NCBI GenBank assembly: GCA_022457065.1
Contig: JAJGBQ010000003.1
Span: 2,294,001 to 2,358,000, forward strand
Direction: 5' to 3'
DNA from: Curvularia sp. ZM96
Taxonomy: Eukaryota; Ascomycota; Dothideomycetes; Pleosporales; Pleosporaceae
DNA length: 64,000 bases
Shown here: positions 31,370 through 42,098 of the stretch, one piece after another
Numbering within the stretch: the stretch's first letter is position 1
How the letters are laid out: each line of letters begins with the position of its first letter
Notes under the pieces: model-generated
The model's database searches: none
What the model was told of the DNA's origin: nothing
Seen by the model: only the letters and a program-made list of their open reading frames with translations
Position numbers and translations under genes: made by a program

Positions 31370-31735
31370 TTACGTATATAATAACCGCCGTTTGGTTATA
31401 AATCTACTTCTTTGGTTCCACGTCTTTTGTATTGCTTGAACTGTGTCTGCTTTTAAGCTCTCCAAACTTTCGACTGGGGATGTGCTCCCGCTCTCAGGTC
31501 TTTCCATCATTGCATTCTCTCGCTCTGCTAGTTTTAATAGCAGCTGCCTTTGCACTTCCAAGCTTCCCTCAATGTCATGTATATTATGCTGATCATTTCT
31601 GGTAAAACGCTTTCTGACATGACCCTTGTCATTGAATACTCTGCCTTGATACCTCTCCTGTTCTCTCTGGCGAGAATGGCTATTCTCTTTGATGAAATCT
31701 CGGAGAGCCTTCTCGGGTCTCCAGGCTATAGGCAT
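31370..31735 (-). CDS. Orphan 121-aa protein, paralogue of the 19.6 kb gene
   Basis: Single open frame starting MPIAWRPEKALRDFIKE, with the conserved blocks GRVFNDKG, IHDIEGSLEVQRQLLLKLAE and LKADTVQAIQKTWNQ shared with 19627-19995. A CTATATATA box lies about 110 bp before the ATG on the coding strand (about 31845-31855). Hydrophilic, with no signal or membrane segment. Family unknown. The upstream sequences of the two genes do not look alike, so the duplication is old or only the coding part is conserved. Confidence 0.65.
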   Translation of the reverse strand: MPIAWRPEKALRDFIKENSHSRQREQERYQGRVFNDKGHVRKRFTRNDQHNIHDIEGSLEVQRQLLLKLAERENAMMERPESGSTSPVESLESLKADTVQAIQKTWNQRSRFITKRRLLYT

Positions 31736-32244
31736 GTTTAGACACTTTAAATTAGGTAGGCACAGACTATCAATAAATACTCGAAATTATAGCGATAAGT
31801 CTTCGCAAATTGCGTTAAGTTTGTTATTTACTCTAACCTACGCTTATATATAGGTATGAATTCACGAGATGACTCATGTTAGAATGAAGCTAACTAGATA
31901 TAGCTTTGAATTTAGCATCGGTCTAAGTACTAAGAGTAGCAAGCAAGTGGGTCGCAGAACTACCCTATGCCCCTTTGCAGATGGTCAGAAATGTCTGCAA
32001 TATAATGCCTAGCATGTATGTAATTAACTGATGCTATATGAAATTCGCTGGGCAAAAATGCATATAGTATATAGTTAGCACCAAAGCATCTATAAACCTG
32101 CTCTGACAAGAATTAGTTCGACTCACGACGATTTTTCTTCCCAACACCCCGCAATTTGCTACCTATCTCTTCACAATATAGGTAGCGTCGTTTCTGCTCG
32201 CTCACTTCTGGCACGCAAAGATATCCTAACAAATTTATTAGTTA
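31736..32244. other. AT-rich 5' flank of the orphan gene
   Basis: No gene recognised other than the likely promoter of the minus-strand orphan gene. Confidence 0.35.
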
Positions 32245-32386
32245 AAGTCCGTCCCTGTGTGATGAAACGACCCGTGAGCTGAAAATGACCAATCGGATCA
32301 CAAGGGCCGTAGAGAAGTCTATGATCCTTGCGATCCGATTGGTCATTTTTGGCACCTGGGATTTTTCATCACATCGGGACGGACGT
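32245..32386. mobile_element. MITE, 142 bp, inverted ends with TA target
   Basis: AAGTCCGTCCCTGTGTGATG mirrors CATCACATCGGGACGGACGT, and the inner arms share ATGACCAATCGGATC. TA at 32243-32244 and 32387-32388. Same length as the MITE at 37172. Confidence 0.8.
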
Positions 32387-33123
32387 TACCTCAGTACTTG
32401 CTTACACCCTGAAAATCAAGGATAAGAAGAAGACAGTGCGTAACAGACTCCGTGTAATGACTGGGATAGGATGCCAAAAGGCCAGATGTTAACAAACAAT
32501 CAGGCATGACATTCTAGCTTAAGAATCGCCCTATATACCTGCCAAAGCACGATAGAGTGCTAATAACTTTTAGTTGTTTTGATAGTACATTGGACCGTGA
32601 AAACCCCTACATATTTCTGGTGCCATGCTGTATTATGACGCTTGCTTCCAGCTGTCTTGGCATTGCGGCACAATATTGGAAATTAGGAATAGAATTGTAA
32701 CGCTAGTATAAACTTGCTAATCTATATAAAGAGTCTTGTGCTATTATCTTGTGTTCATACATACCACGAATTAGAAGATTGTTACTCGAAAACATTATGC
32801 GCGCCATATATCTCGTGAGTTAAATAATAATAGTAATACCCTTTCTAACAAGAGGCAGGAGTTTGCTGCTAATGAGCCGCTTCTAGATCAGACTCAGGCT
32901 GAAATGAGAGAAGAAGAGGTACGATGAGTAGCTCAACTAAGATTCTGCTAACTCTTAGCAGCTTATCTCGACTGCAAAAGCTTTTCTGTGCCTACTCGCA
33001 AGGGCGGAACCTGAGTATCTAGAATATATCTGGCCAAAGCTTCTACCACACAGGCTTTCTTTTGATCGCGCTTCGAATTTCTCTACACAAGCTACACAGT
33101 CTGGGCGCCTGTCGCATCCAGCC
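32387..33123. other. Intergenic; likely promoter side of the 372-aa gene
   Basis: No gene recognised. The ATG at 33124 is in good fungal context (CAGCCATGG). Confidence 0.35.
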
Positions 33124-34242
33124 ATGGCTGATATTCAACCCTCCGCCACTTTCCTCCACACCAGCAGCTCCCAACTAGAAACGGACAAAGATAGCAGCTC
33201 CTTTGACACTACACTAGGAGACCACTTTCCTCATGATACTGCAAGCATGAATGCGGACATGCTAGACCGGCATGGTAAAGATAACAGCGACACATCACAG
33301 GTTATACCGCCTAAGCCTCTATCGTACCCAGCCAACGTTGATGGCCGACCGTCCGCATCTCCTACGTGCGCTACACCCTTGGAGGTCCTAGATCAACACC
33401 AAGGCAACCAAGGCAAATACAGCCACTCTTCCTGTGATAATATAGGCGTTGATGCGGAAATGCTAGACGCACTACCTACAGCTGGTAACTCAAATACAGC
33501 GATGATAAATGTCTTAGATGATATACCAGAAACTCTATGCCTAACTCCCCCAACAGAACGCCACACCTCGGTGACACCTTCCGAAAAATCCTCAGCATGG
33601 AACATAAGCCCAGTACACGACAGTAGGTACATATGGTCGGCGTCGTCGCCTCCGCTCACTCAATACCTTCAAACTTTCAAACAGCTTGACTCTCAGTATG
33701 GAGGTACTTCTAAGCACGGTCTTCAGAATTTAAACCAGATTATTGAGCTTGGGGACCATTTTTTGCGAATAGACGCCGTGAGCTTTATACATTCCTTGCG
33801 CTGTCGATGTAGCCAGAGTGGCCTTTGGTACCGCCCTCCACTAAGCAACCCAGTGACCGGCTCTGTAGCAGAAAAAACGCTCAAAAGCCTCCGCTGTGCT
33901 GAGATAACTGAGGAGGACACTATTGTGGGCCCTGTCAGACTTAGAATGGCAAGGATCTTCCTTTACCACTATATGGAGCAAAAGGTCCTTGATATACGGA
34001 CTAATTGTAAAATGACAAATCTACGATCTCGGGGCAAGGATGTGCCGAGCATCGTAACAGACCTGACCTTGAATGACATCTATAGCTGCAACAGCGAACC
34101 AGTCAGTCGACTAGTCAGTAAGCAGCGCCGAGAGAGTCTGAAAACGCATAAGACGATAGGTAAAAGGTGGTCCTTCCTAGCGGCTCACCTTGGGATTGGG
34201 ATTCTTTTAACTTGCGATCCAATCCTTGAAGCTTACATGTAA
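33124..34242 (+). CDS. Unknown 372-aa protein
   Basis: Single open frame with no intron needed. The N-terminal half (about 190 residues) is low-complexity, rich in S, T, P and D, and contains two related MLD-centred segments (MNADMLDRHG and VDAEMLDALP). The C-terminal half looks ordered (LRMARIFLYHYMEQKVLDIR, NSEPVSRLVSKQRR) and ends in a hydrophobic stretch (FLAAHLGIGILLTC) after a basic GKRW, possibly a membrane-associated tail. No signal peptide, no family recognised. Surrounded by repeats but not itself a repeat within this window. Confidence 0.55.
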   Translation: MADIQPSATFLHTSSSQLETDKDSSSFDTTLGDHFPHDTASMNADMLDRHGKDNSDTSQVIPPKPLSYPANVDGRPSASPTCATPLEVLDQHQGNQGKYSHSSCDNIGVDAEMLDALPTAGNSNTAMINVLDDIPETLCLTPPTERHTSVTPSEKSSAWNISPVHDSRYIWSASSPPLTQYLQTFKQLDSQYGGTSKHGLQNLNQIIELGDHFLRIDAVSFIHSLRCRCSQSGLWYRPPLSNPVTGSVAEKTLKSLRCAEITEEDTIVGPVRLRMARIFLYHYMEQKVLDIRTNCKMTNLRSRGKDVPSIVTDLTLNDIYSCNSEPVSRLVSKQRRESLKTHKTIGKRWSFLAAHLGIGILLTCDPILEAYM

Positions 34243-35160
34243 GATTCAAATTACTCACTTCAGGCATAAGTACTGAAACTCGCTAACAATACATATAGAA
34301 ATAAAAAGAATTTCACAAAGAAGATGATAGTAGCGCTTGTAACATATATTGTAAATGTGTATTCTCGGGGGATCCAAATCAACAGAATAGTAGGACCTCT
34401 TGTTGAAAGTATAATGGAAGGTACCCCACCTACATCTTGGCCAGGAGCAGAGGTGTTGACTGTTATTGACGGGTACAAACAAAACGAGGAGAAAGAGTGC
34501 TATCATATGGAACATGAATGGCAGTTCGTAGACCCCCAAAGGGCTTTGTACGCGTTCTCTCAGTATGAGGTTTAGAAGTGTTAAAGATGCTCCTAATTAA
34601 CGTCTCCATCTCAGTAGTGAGAAACCCCCTGTCTAGAGGTGCGATCACTCCTAAATCGTCTCTATTTTAGTCTCTATTCCAAAACCAACTTCTACCTACC
34701 CTAATCTAACCTGTAGTCACTAAACTGTATACTGCTGTATCGTAAGGTAGGCGGAACTCTATTTCCAACTCCCCAAACGGAACGCAAGACTGAAGTTAGT
34801 AAGTCAAACAATTACTATTGAAAGAAATGGCAAATGCGCCAAGCTGATTTAAGGGTATCGATACTCGGAAATTGCTTACTAATACCCACAACAGGTTTCT
34901 AGGAGCCACCACCCAGAAAGATCTTTAGCAATGAGCCGTGCGCTTAGATATCTTATATCAACCCGGCGCTTTTGTTCACTGAGTATACTATAAGGGTCAT
35001 ACTTATGTAACCCTATTTTCTTGCCTACTCAGCTCGCTCGTATATGATCGCTCGCTATCTCTCCGTCAATACAACAACTTTCTCCCTCATTTCTTCCTCT
35101 ATGACCTGCCGAGCACCACTATATGTGGCTATCCACAAACAGTCTATATAGAGAGTTTTA
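34243..35160. other. Intergenic, no gene seen
   Basis: Short overlapping minus-strand frames at 34255-34648 have no family features. The rest is AT-rich with stops throughout. Confidence 0.35.
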
Positions 35161-36452
35161 TCAACACAACTCATCGATTTGAATATAAAATTCAACCCCA
35201 TTTTTCAAGCATCGATTGAGGTCAAGATCGGAGTTCTTCCAATCTTCCTCATCCAGCTTAAGCAACATTTTTTTTAGATTTGGTAGAAATTTTGTTTTAG
35301 CTTCTGCAAATACCCCGATCACACTATGGATGTCGTTGCCATGATCTCTTATCAGCCTCGAGTAATTGTCACTGAGCTCCAATGTGATCAGACTTTCCGG
35401 AAGTATTTCTTGTATTTGGCTCCCGTTGTCAATAATTGCGAATGTGCCTGTCGAGAAACGCTCCAGAGCCTTGAATTGCAATAGGGAACGTATGGGCAAG
35501 CTCTCAGAGGGAAATGGATCCTGGTTTTCAAGTCTTAACGTCCTTAGTGTATCGTGAAAAGGTGATAAGATCTTTATCAGTAAGTCAAAGTCTTGGCTCA
35601 CCCAGGGGTCTATAGTCTTGCCATCCCACCGCTCACCGTAGGTGAAGTCTACGAGCGCAGTGCAAGAATGTAGGATCTTCCTGAGTGTTTGTCTTGATAT
35701 TTTCGCGTTGGGCAACGCCAATGTTGATAAGTCATTTGATCTTGGTCGAAACGTCGATCTTGTAAGTCCGTTATCTCGTTGTGAATGAGTGATAGGTGCC
35801 ATCCGCAACGACCTAAGAGATGGTAAGCTAAGTACCTCAGCCAAGTCGCACACTGAGCAGGAAAGACCTTCTAGACTAAGCTCTCGGACGTTGCGCAAGA
35901 AGGATGCTTTTACAAAAGATGTAGTGATCTTCGGCATTATTAGTGTCCAAAAAGGCTGTTTCGGGGGCAAAAACCATCCAGGAATGCCTGTCAGTCGGAT
36001 ATTGTCGTCCATTGAAGTAATTTCAAGTCTTTCTAACTTTGGTAGGTGGGATATCAGTAGTGTAACCAGGGCTCTTCTATGGGTGATTTGTTTGGACCAA
36101 GCTTCCTTAACTTGTGACGTTATATCAAGGTGTAGGAGATGTCGAGTTAATAAAGAAACAAAGCTGTTCGGATATTGCACGTCTCTGTAAAGATAGCCCT
36201 TTGTCATATAGACACGCCGCACTCGACATGCCAGCTTCTTATTGGAAAGCACTGTTTTAAAAACATAGAGACATTCCGACCATCAGTGTAGAACTCCTAG
36301 TAAAGCACATCTTGCGCAACATTGTGGAATTGATAGATATAGCATTGACTTAGAAGATCAGTTCGTGTTAAGAACGAAAATATGATATAGAGAAGTTCAT
36401 ATGGAAGGGCAGTTATTGCAGAAGGCGATCCCAAAACTAAACGAGTATCCAT
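35161..36452 (-). pseudogene. F-box/LRR-like protein, broken by a stop and a frameshift
   Basis: An ATG at 36452 begins an F-box-like N-terminus (ALPYELLYIIFSFLTRTDLL). After NVAQDVLY there is a TAG (36299-36297), followed in the same frame by EFYTDGRNVSMFLK. The long 363-aa frame then begins one base out of register in an A/T run near 36250. That frame is leucine-rich in irregular LRR style (HLPKLERLEITSMD, VRELSLEGLSC, SLPSLRSLRMAP, TLRTLRLENQDP). F-box proteins recruit targets to SCF ubiquitin ligases. As read, this copy cannot produce the full protein, and either lesion could also be a sequencing error. Confidence 0.65.
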
Positions 36453-36504
36453 GGTAGGATTTTATGAGTAATTTGATTTAAATACAGATTGCGGCTTCGT
36501 AGCA

Positions 36505-37420
36505 GCAGTGTTTCTAGAAGCAGAACGTTTCTAGGAGTAGGGTGTTTCTAGGAGCAGAGCGTTGCTAGAAAGTCAATAAACTCTTAAAAGTTAGGCTATA
36601 TTAGATATTTCCTAGATGGTATAGCGTTTCTAGAAACACCCTACTCCTAGAAACGCTCTGCTCCTAGAAACGCTATACTATCTAGGAAATATCTAATATA
36701 GCCTAACTTTTAAGAGTTTATTGACTTTCTAGCAACGCTCTGCTCCTAGAAACACCCTACTCCTAGAAGCGTTCTGCTTCTGGAAATGATCTGCTTCTAG
36801 AAATGCTCTGCTTCTATAAATGCTCTGCTTCTAGAAACGCTATGCTCTTAGAAACCCTATATAGCCTGACTTTTAAGTATTTATCTACTTTCTCGAAGCG
36901 CTCTACTTCTAGAAACACCTTACTTCTAGAAACGCTATACTATCTTATATAGCCCAACCTTTAATTATTTATTTACTTTCTAGAAACACTCTGCTCCTAG
37001 AAACTCTCTATACTCTCTACTATAGTCGCAGAGCGTTTCTAGCGTAGCATTTCTAGGAGTCGGGCGTTTCCAGGAGCGTAGCATTTCTAGGAGCACGGCG
37101 TTTCTAAAAATTATTTGCTCCCGTAAATACTCTGCTGATGGGAACGCCATGCTCCTAGAAACGCCACGCTAAAGTCCCACTCGGTGTAACGAGAAACCTT
37201 GCATGCCGAAAACGACCAATCAGACCGCAAGGATGATAGATTTTCCGACACAGCGCTGTGTCTCATTGGTCGTTCTCGGCCGACTGGGTTTCTCATCATA
37301 CAGGGAGGGATGTTACTAGAAACGCTCTGCTCCTAGAAACGCCGTGCTTCTGGAATTGTTCTTTTTCTAGAAATAGAGTAGTTTTAGGAATTAACCTTCT
37401 ATAACCTCCAACCTTATCAG
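36505..37420. repeat. Palindromic array of TTTCTAGGAGCAGAGCG-type units
   Basis: Units of about 17-18 bp (CTAGAAACGCTCTGCTC and its complement) recur dozens of times. At 36511-36782 they form an inverted repeat with arms of about 125 bp and a short spacer, sharing AGTCAATAAACTCTTAAAAG and its mirror. Further units continue to about 37420 and are interrupted by the MITE at 37172-37313. Confidence 0.75.
37172..37313. mobile_element. MITE, 142 bp, inserted in the palindromic array
   Basis: AAGTCCCACTCGG on the left mirrors CAGGGAGGGATGT on the right, with inner arms sharing AACGACCAAT. TA flanks at 37170-37171 and 37314-37315, inside CTAGAAACGC-type repeat sequence on both sides. Confidence 0.75.
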
Positions 37421-38328
37421 ACGTCGACATATGAGACAGCAGCAATTCTACTAGTGTGCATGCTTTCCCCGGCCCTGTAGCGATACTTGCAGAACTCATT
37501 CGTGCTTCAGACGTGGCGCCATACGCTAATTCATGATTGGCTAGCTCGGCGGCAAAGCTCGACAAAATTAGCACACAACGAAACAGGCCAAACATGCTTT
37601 TCGCTAGTGAACGCTCTCTGGCATCCTGCTATTCGAGTTGTTCGAGCATCACTGCCGAATTAGATCGCACGTGAGTCTTGAAAACATCGCTTAAAGAGCA
37701 CTTCTCGCGATAAAGCATGATGCGATATCTATCATACATCCCGTACGTGCGAAGTTATTCCGTAGAAATCAGTCCTGTATTGTGTATCCCATGTGGGTAG
37801 TTTGTCTACGTAAGTGAAAATCCTATGTGTTACGACCTGATCGTGTACTGGGAATCCCAAATGGGTGAAGCTCCCAAGCCGCATACATAGCTCCCACTTG
37901 CGCATCCCGTACGGGCAATCTCCGCCTACGGGCGACTATGTCACACGGCCACTTTGCATCCCTGATTCAGTGGCTGGCTTTACACACCTGAATCCCGCAC
38001 GACCCACACGTTGCGTCCCCGAGACGCCCGTCAGGCTCATCATCCCACACGGGACGCTGGCCCACACGGCCTACACGAGCAGGGGGATGATTATGATCAA
38101 TCTAAGACCGGTAACTACTCGAGTGCATCTACATAGGAGATATTCTACTCTGCGATCTTCGACTATGCGTACTTTACTTGTCTTCGTATGTAAGTTAGAT
38201 ATACGTGCTTGTTCTAATTATCGCTGCGCCTTCGTTGTAGGAGTGACTGCATTAGGTATTCTACCGCATGACAGCGCGGCTTACGTGTACTGCAAACAGT
38301 AATTTCGAAAGTGTTCATGGCGAGCAAA
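37421..38328. other. Intergenic with recurrent CCC-N4-GGG motifs
   Basis: Between about 37738 and 38055, short palindromic motifs (CCCATGTGGG, CCCAAATGGG, CCCGTACGGG, CCCACACGGG) recur at irregular spacing. A small frame at 38165-38302 (MRTLLVFVCK...) has a signal-like start but no support. No gene called. Confidence 0.4.
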
Positions 38329-39660
38329 CTAGTGAACAGTTCTGATGCCTTCAAACCAGGGATGGTTCAATGCTTGACGAGCTGTAAGCCGTTGTGAGGG
38401 GTCCAGGCTATTCAACCCTCGGATCAAGTCTTTGAACCTTGAGTCAACATCTGTCCACTCTGAGAACGGCACATATGGGATATAATCTGCCGCTCGCTCC
38501 TCCCAAAGCATTCCAAGAATCTCGCAGTTCGCTTCCTCGTCACCAACATGTTTCATGAGCCCATTCAACCCTTCTTTATCCCCAAAATATGATATTTGAC
38601 GCTGCAGGCGGATGAACGCAGGCAGTGCGCCTTTCGATCTGTGTAATTCGAAGTCATCATCAGGCCCTAGTATGACACGCCCAAGGATAGCGTAGATGCA
38701 CTTAGTATGTTAGCTACAAAAAATCCTTTGCTCAACTCAAGCACTTACTACCAGCCCAAACGAGTATAAGTCAGATGGTTTATTCAGTTCTCCCTTGAAA
38801 TGACCTTCAGGGCTGCGCCAGTTATCATTTCCAGCTAGCATTCCTTTGATACACCTAGGCTTTGGGAGGTAGGCTGCATTCTCAAGATCAGAGATTTGTA
38901 CCTGTTCGACTATTACCTCCTGGTTAACATGACGGTAATTGACCACAACGTTGTCAGGCTTGATGTCTATAGAAGATTAATCATTTACATTGACCGTGTA
39001 AAGGGTCATAATTGTTGGGCTCACCTAAATGGACAATGTCGCGGTCGTGCATGTCCGCAATTCCTTGCAAAGTAGCTTTGAGGATTTCTTTTCGAGCTCG
39101 TAGTGGAATATGTTTCCGAACCAGACTTAGAAAATCATCATCAAGGTATTTATACACAAATATGCGCTGATCTGGGATAGTGTCCAATGGTAGTCGTATG
39201 TGGGGAGTTTGAGGAAGTCTTGGTCGAATGCTTTCGTTGAAGGCTGTGAATATGTTCTGAGGTATATCTTTCAACACGAATAAATCGTTTCCAGATCTAT
39301 AAGAGTGTTAGTTGTAGAAAAAGGCAAACGATACGGGAGGGTGCTCGAACGATGCTAACCAAACGCGACCAAGGTGCGATCTTTCCTGGATCAACCTTTT
39401 GAAGAGATAACAACGTCCAGTTGAGCCAAATAGGTTGAGGGATGTTGAAGATGCCATTTTGATACTCGTCCGGAATATGCTTCTTGCCACGGGTGATGAG
39501 GGGTGACGATAGAACAGATGGTCGTTGACAGATACCAGGCGGCTTAGCGAATCTTGGCATCACGTGCGAACACAGCCGGCAAAGCCTTGAGGTTTCATCA
39601 AGCGCTTGCAGGTCAGCGGGCGGCGCAGTTGAGTCAATACGACACGCATTATGCACCATT
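38329..39660 (-). CDS. Protein kinase-like gene, probably damaged at the N-terminus
   Basis: Three exons are clear: 39296-39025, 38966-38749 and 38700-38329, with 58- and 48-nt introns in consistent phase. They show the VAIK-like VLKDIP, the catalytic loop HLDIKPDN (completed by splicing), the DFG-position DLE, the APE-position SPE (GNDNWRSPE), SDLYSFGLV and a C-terminal LTARQALNHPWF. The D of DLE and the catalytic D are present, so activity is possible, though HLD for HRD is unusual. Upstream, LFKRLIQERSHLGRVW (to 39360) fits the N-lobe, but joining it across intron 39297-39359 creates TGA where TGG is expected. A second break near 39450 separates an earlier open frame (from 39659). Either this is a pseudogene or the first exons are misread. 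Confidence 0.6.
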
Positions 39661-40031
39661 ATTCAATGATTAAGTACTGGCATCACTCTGTCGCGCATGT
39701 GCGGAGCAGTTGCAGAGCCAATAAAAGAAAAAACATGTTTCCGTATCGCATCATTGGCGCCGAGAGCAAGCACCACTGTGTGCGATATAACGTCTGGCCC
39801 ACCTCAGCGCTTACTGAGAGATATTCGAAGCAATTGTGAAGTTGGATGAGAATCCTTTGTGCTCCACTTCAGCGCTTACTAAGATATATGGAAGACCCTC
39901 TTGAGATATAAAAATCCCTAGAGATCTACCCAGCTATTATTTCCCTGACCTCTTCCTGTCACACCCAGTCTCGTTTCCATACTACAACACATCACTATTC
40001 CACATACAATCTACCAAAAGACCTTATCAGG
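39661..40031 (+). promoter_or_regulatory. Promoter region with TATA box for the 97-aa gene
   Basis: TATAAAAA at 39907-39914 lies 118-125 bp before the ATG at 40032, followed by a CT-rich stretch (TTTCCCTGACCTCTTCCTGTC-like, about 39950) typical of fungal transcription starts. Confidence 0.5.
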
Positions 40032-40374
40032 ATGTACAGAGCGAGCCAAGCGATCAAAACTATGGCCACGAGCCAGGGCAAGACAGTCACAGTTGCATAT
40101 GTTACGAAGACCGATACTTGGGAACGTCCCTACCTTTCTCAGAGCACGCAATCCGAGTTTGCTGCAGTTGCTGAAAAGTACAAAGATAGTTTGAAGCCAG
40201 AAACGGTTCAAGTAGCGATGAAGTAAGTTATGTGTTTATCGTTGCAAAGTCTTTCACTCATACCTCTACAGGGAGGCTGAGCATCCAAGCAAGAATGATC
40301 CGACACAACACTACTCTGTGTTTGAATTGGATAAGGACAACAATGTGATTGCTTCAAAGCACTACTACAAGTAA
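40032..40374 (+). CDS. Small 97-aa protein of unknown function; two exons
   Basis: Exons 40032-40222 and 40272-40374 join through AA|G, with donor GTAAGT and acceptor CTACAG; the intron is 49 nt. The product is 97 aa, or 87 aa from an internal ATG at 40062 that has a better context (ACTATGGCC). It is hydrophilic (VTVAYVTKTDTWERPYL, EHPSKNDPTQHYSVFELDKD) and ends in KHYYK, with no signal or membrane segment. The TATA box, clean intron and codon-like composition argue it is real. Family not recognised. Confidence 0.65.
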
Positions 40375-41539
40375 TTGTGGGTGCTTCGTCTGAGCAAGAT
40401 ACAGGGGCTTATAACTTGAGACTTAACTTACATGTTATTTTTGGAGATGTACTTAAAGCAATGCTTGGCTGTAATTTATTAGCAATGAAATGTCGGGAAT
40501 GAAAGTGGCGATTCGTATGTCGTTTGTCCGATGGTGTGAATAGGCAGACTTTCGGCAGTGTCCGAATTAAATCTATGTGGTATTCGCGTCTACTATATTT
40601 TGCGCCTCTAAGGCTTGCAATCGCAAATGCTCTTCTTCTGCTTCGATGCGCTCTCGCTCTGACTGCTCGCGCTTGCGCCTTCGTACGAAGTCAAATCAAG
40701 CCTCGCGAACGGCCCTACAGTTGGAGCATGCACACGGTCACGAACCAGATAGTGCTGCGTGGAGAGACTTGATTTGGACTTGATTTGTTTGTTGCCAACT
40801 CTACTGTCGATCTCACCGAACACTCCGAGGATTTCGATAAACCGTTGCCATCCCTAGCACTACAACATGGCGACAGGACGAACGAAAGCGAGAGCGTACT
40901 GACAGAGCGACATGCATGCACCACCTGCGTGTATTCGTATTCCTTTCCGCATGTTGGGTCAGGAACCCTTAAGCACAAAACCATGTCACTACCACCCTTT
41001 CTAACTCTCTTGTGACACCCAGTATTACGAGTAAGGCACATCTCGGCTCTTCCACTGCGTCGAGGGGATATTAATGCCACCGCTCGCTGGGTGTATTGTC
41101 GCATATACACGATCCATCTGCAGATACCTCTTTCGCCTCTTCAACGCATAAAAAGGAGGTATGTGTTCGATGTCGCCGCAAAACCCCAATATAGTAAGCC
41201 AAAAGGCAAGGCGATGGGCTGATACGGAGCCAAGACAATGGCCAGGTGGACTTTGGGCCGCTCACACTTATGGAGCCGATTCTAGCATGACGATGCCGTC
41301 CCAGCTGCTCTCCAGCCCGTTGTTTAAGGCAGGTGCCGGGGCTCTGACCCCATCGGGCCCCATTCACAATGCACTCGTTGGTTGTGATAACACTGTTCCA
41401 ATGGCGTGATTGGTTATGGGTGGCGAGCAGCCTCTGCGTCATTGCGAGTGTCACAGCATGAATTTCCTATGCAAACTCCTAGTCTCACTGGTGACAGGCT
41501 CTGTAGAAAGAAACCTAAGGATAATTTGGAAGGTGATCA
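40375..41539. other. Intergenic; no gene recognised
   Basis: Several overlapping short frames on both strands (40524-41454) lack family features, splice-linked partners or a consistent coding pattern. Confidence 0.35.
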
Positions 41540-41945
41540 TCGGGTTTGATTTTTTTAGAGAGCTATGTTAGAGTGGTAGGTATGACATGTTATGGAATTC
41601 AGACAAGCAAGCACTTGGTATGACCGAGGCCCCATCATGAGAACGAGTACTCATTAGGACTTTGGAATCATCACTCAATGCTCAGCCTGTAGTACTGTGA
41701 TGACCCATCGACGACAAGCCACTCATACCTCCCATAACACATACCATATGCACACGTACGCAAAAATATCCGTAGACGAATTTCACGGTTGTAGAACGCT
41801 ATTAGACTAGTACGAGCCTCGTACTGGTACAAAGTGGCACGCTTATGGATTGGTATGGGGGACGTAAGGGTACGCTAATCGTGCTGGTCCCAAACGGCAG
41901 GTATCATGGACTGGTGCAAGTTTACGCGCTAAGACGGAAGGTTAC
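41540..41945 (+). repeat. Dispersed repeat S, copy 1
   Basis: The stretch from ATCGGGTTTGATTTTTTTAG through GGTAGGTATGACATGTTATG to CTAAGACGGAAGGTTAC is collinear with 51755-52412. This copy holds a single set of the TACGAGC...GTACTGGTAC motifs that copy 2 has in tandem. Confidence 0.75.
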
Positions 41946-42098
41946 CCCGCATGCATGAAGAGGGGCAAAGCTAAACCTATTTGCTTTCTCCGCATCGTTA
42001 GCTTTCTGCCTGATCCTCAACCCCACCGGGTCTGCGCCTTCGTACTCTTTCGATCATCCTTTGTTAATACTGCTCATCAGCCGAACTTGCATCGAAAA

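Noticed and set aside
37296..37595. 99-aa minus-strand frame with ATGPGKACTLVELLL resembling a degenerate helicase P-loop
   Set aside because: The Walker motif is imperfect and the frame runs into repeat and MITE sequence; no other helicase motifs seen.
38165..38302. Possible small secreted peptide starting MRTLLVFV
   Set aside because: The apparent intron join gives a stop codon and the unspliced frame is only 45 aa; no support for expression.
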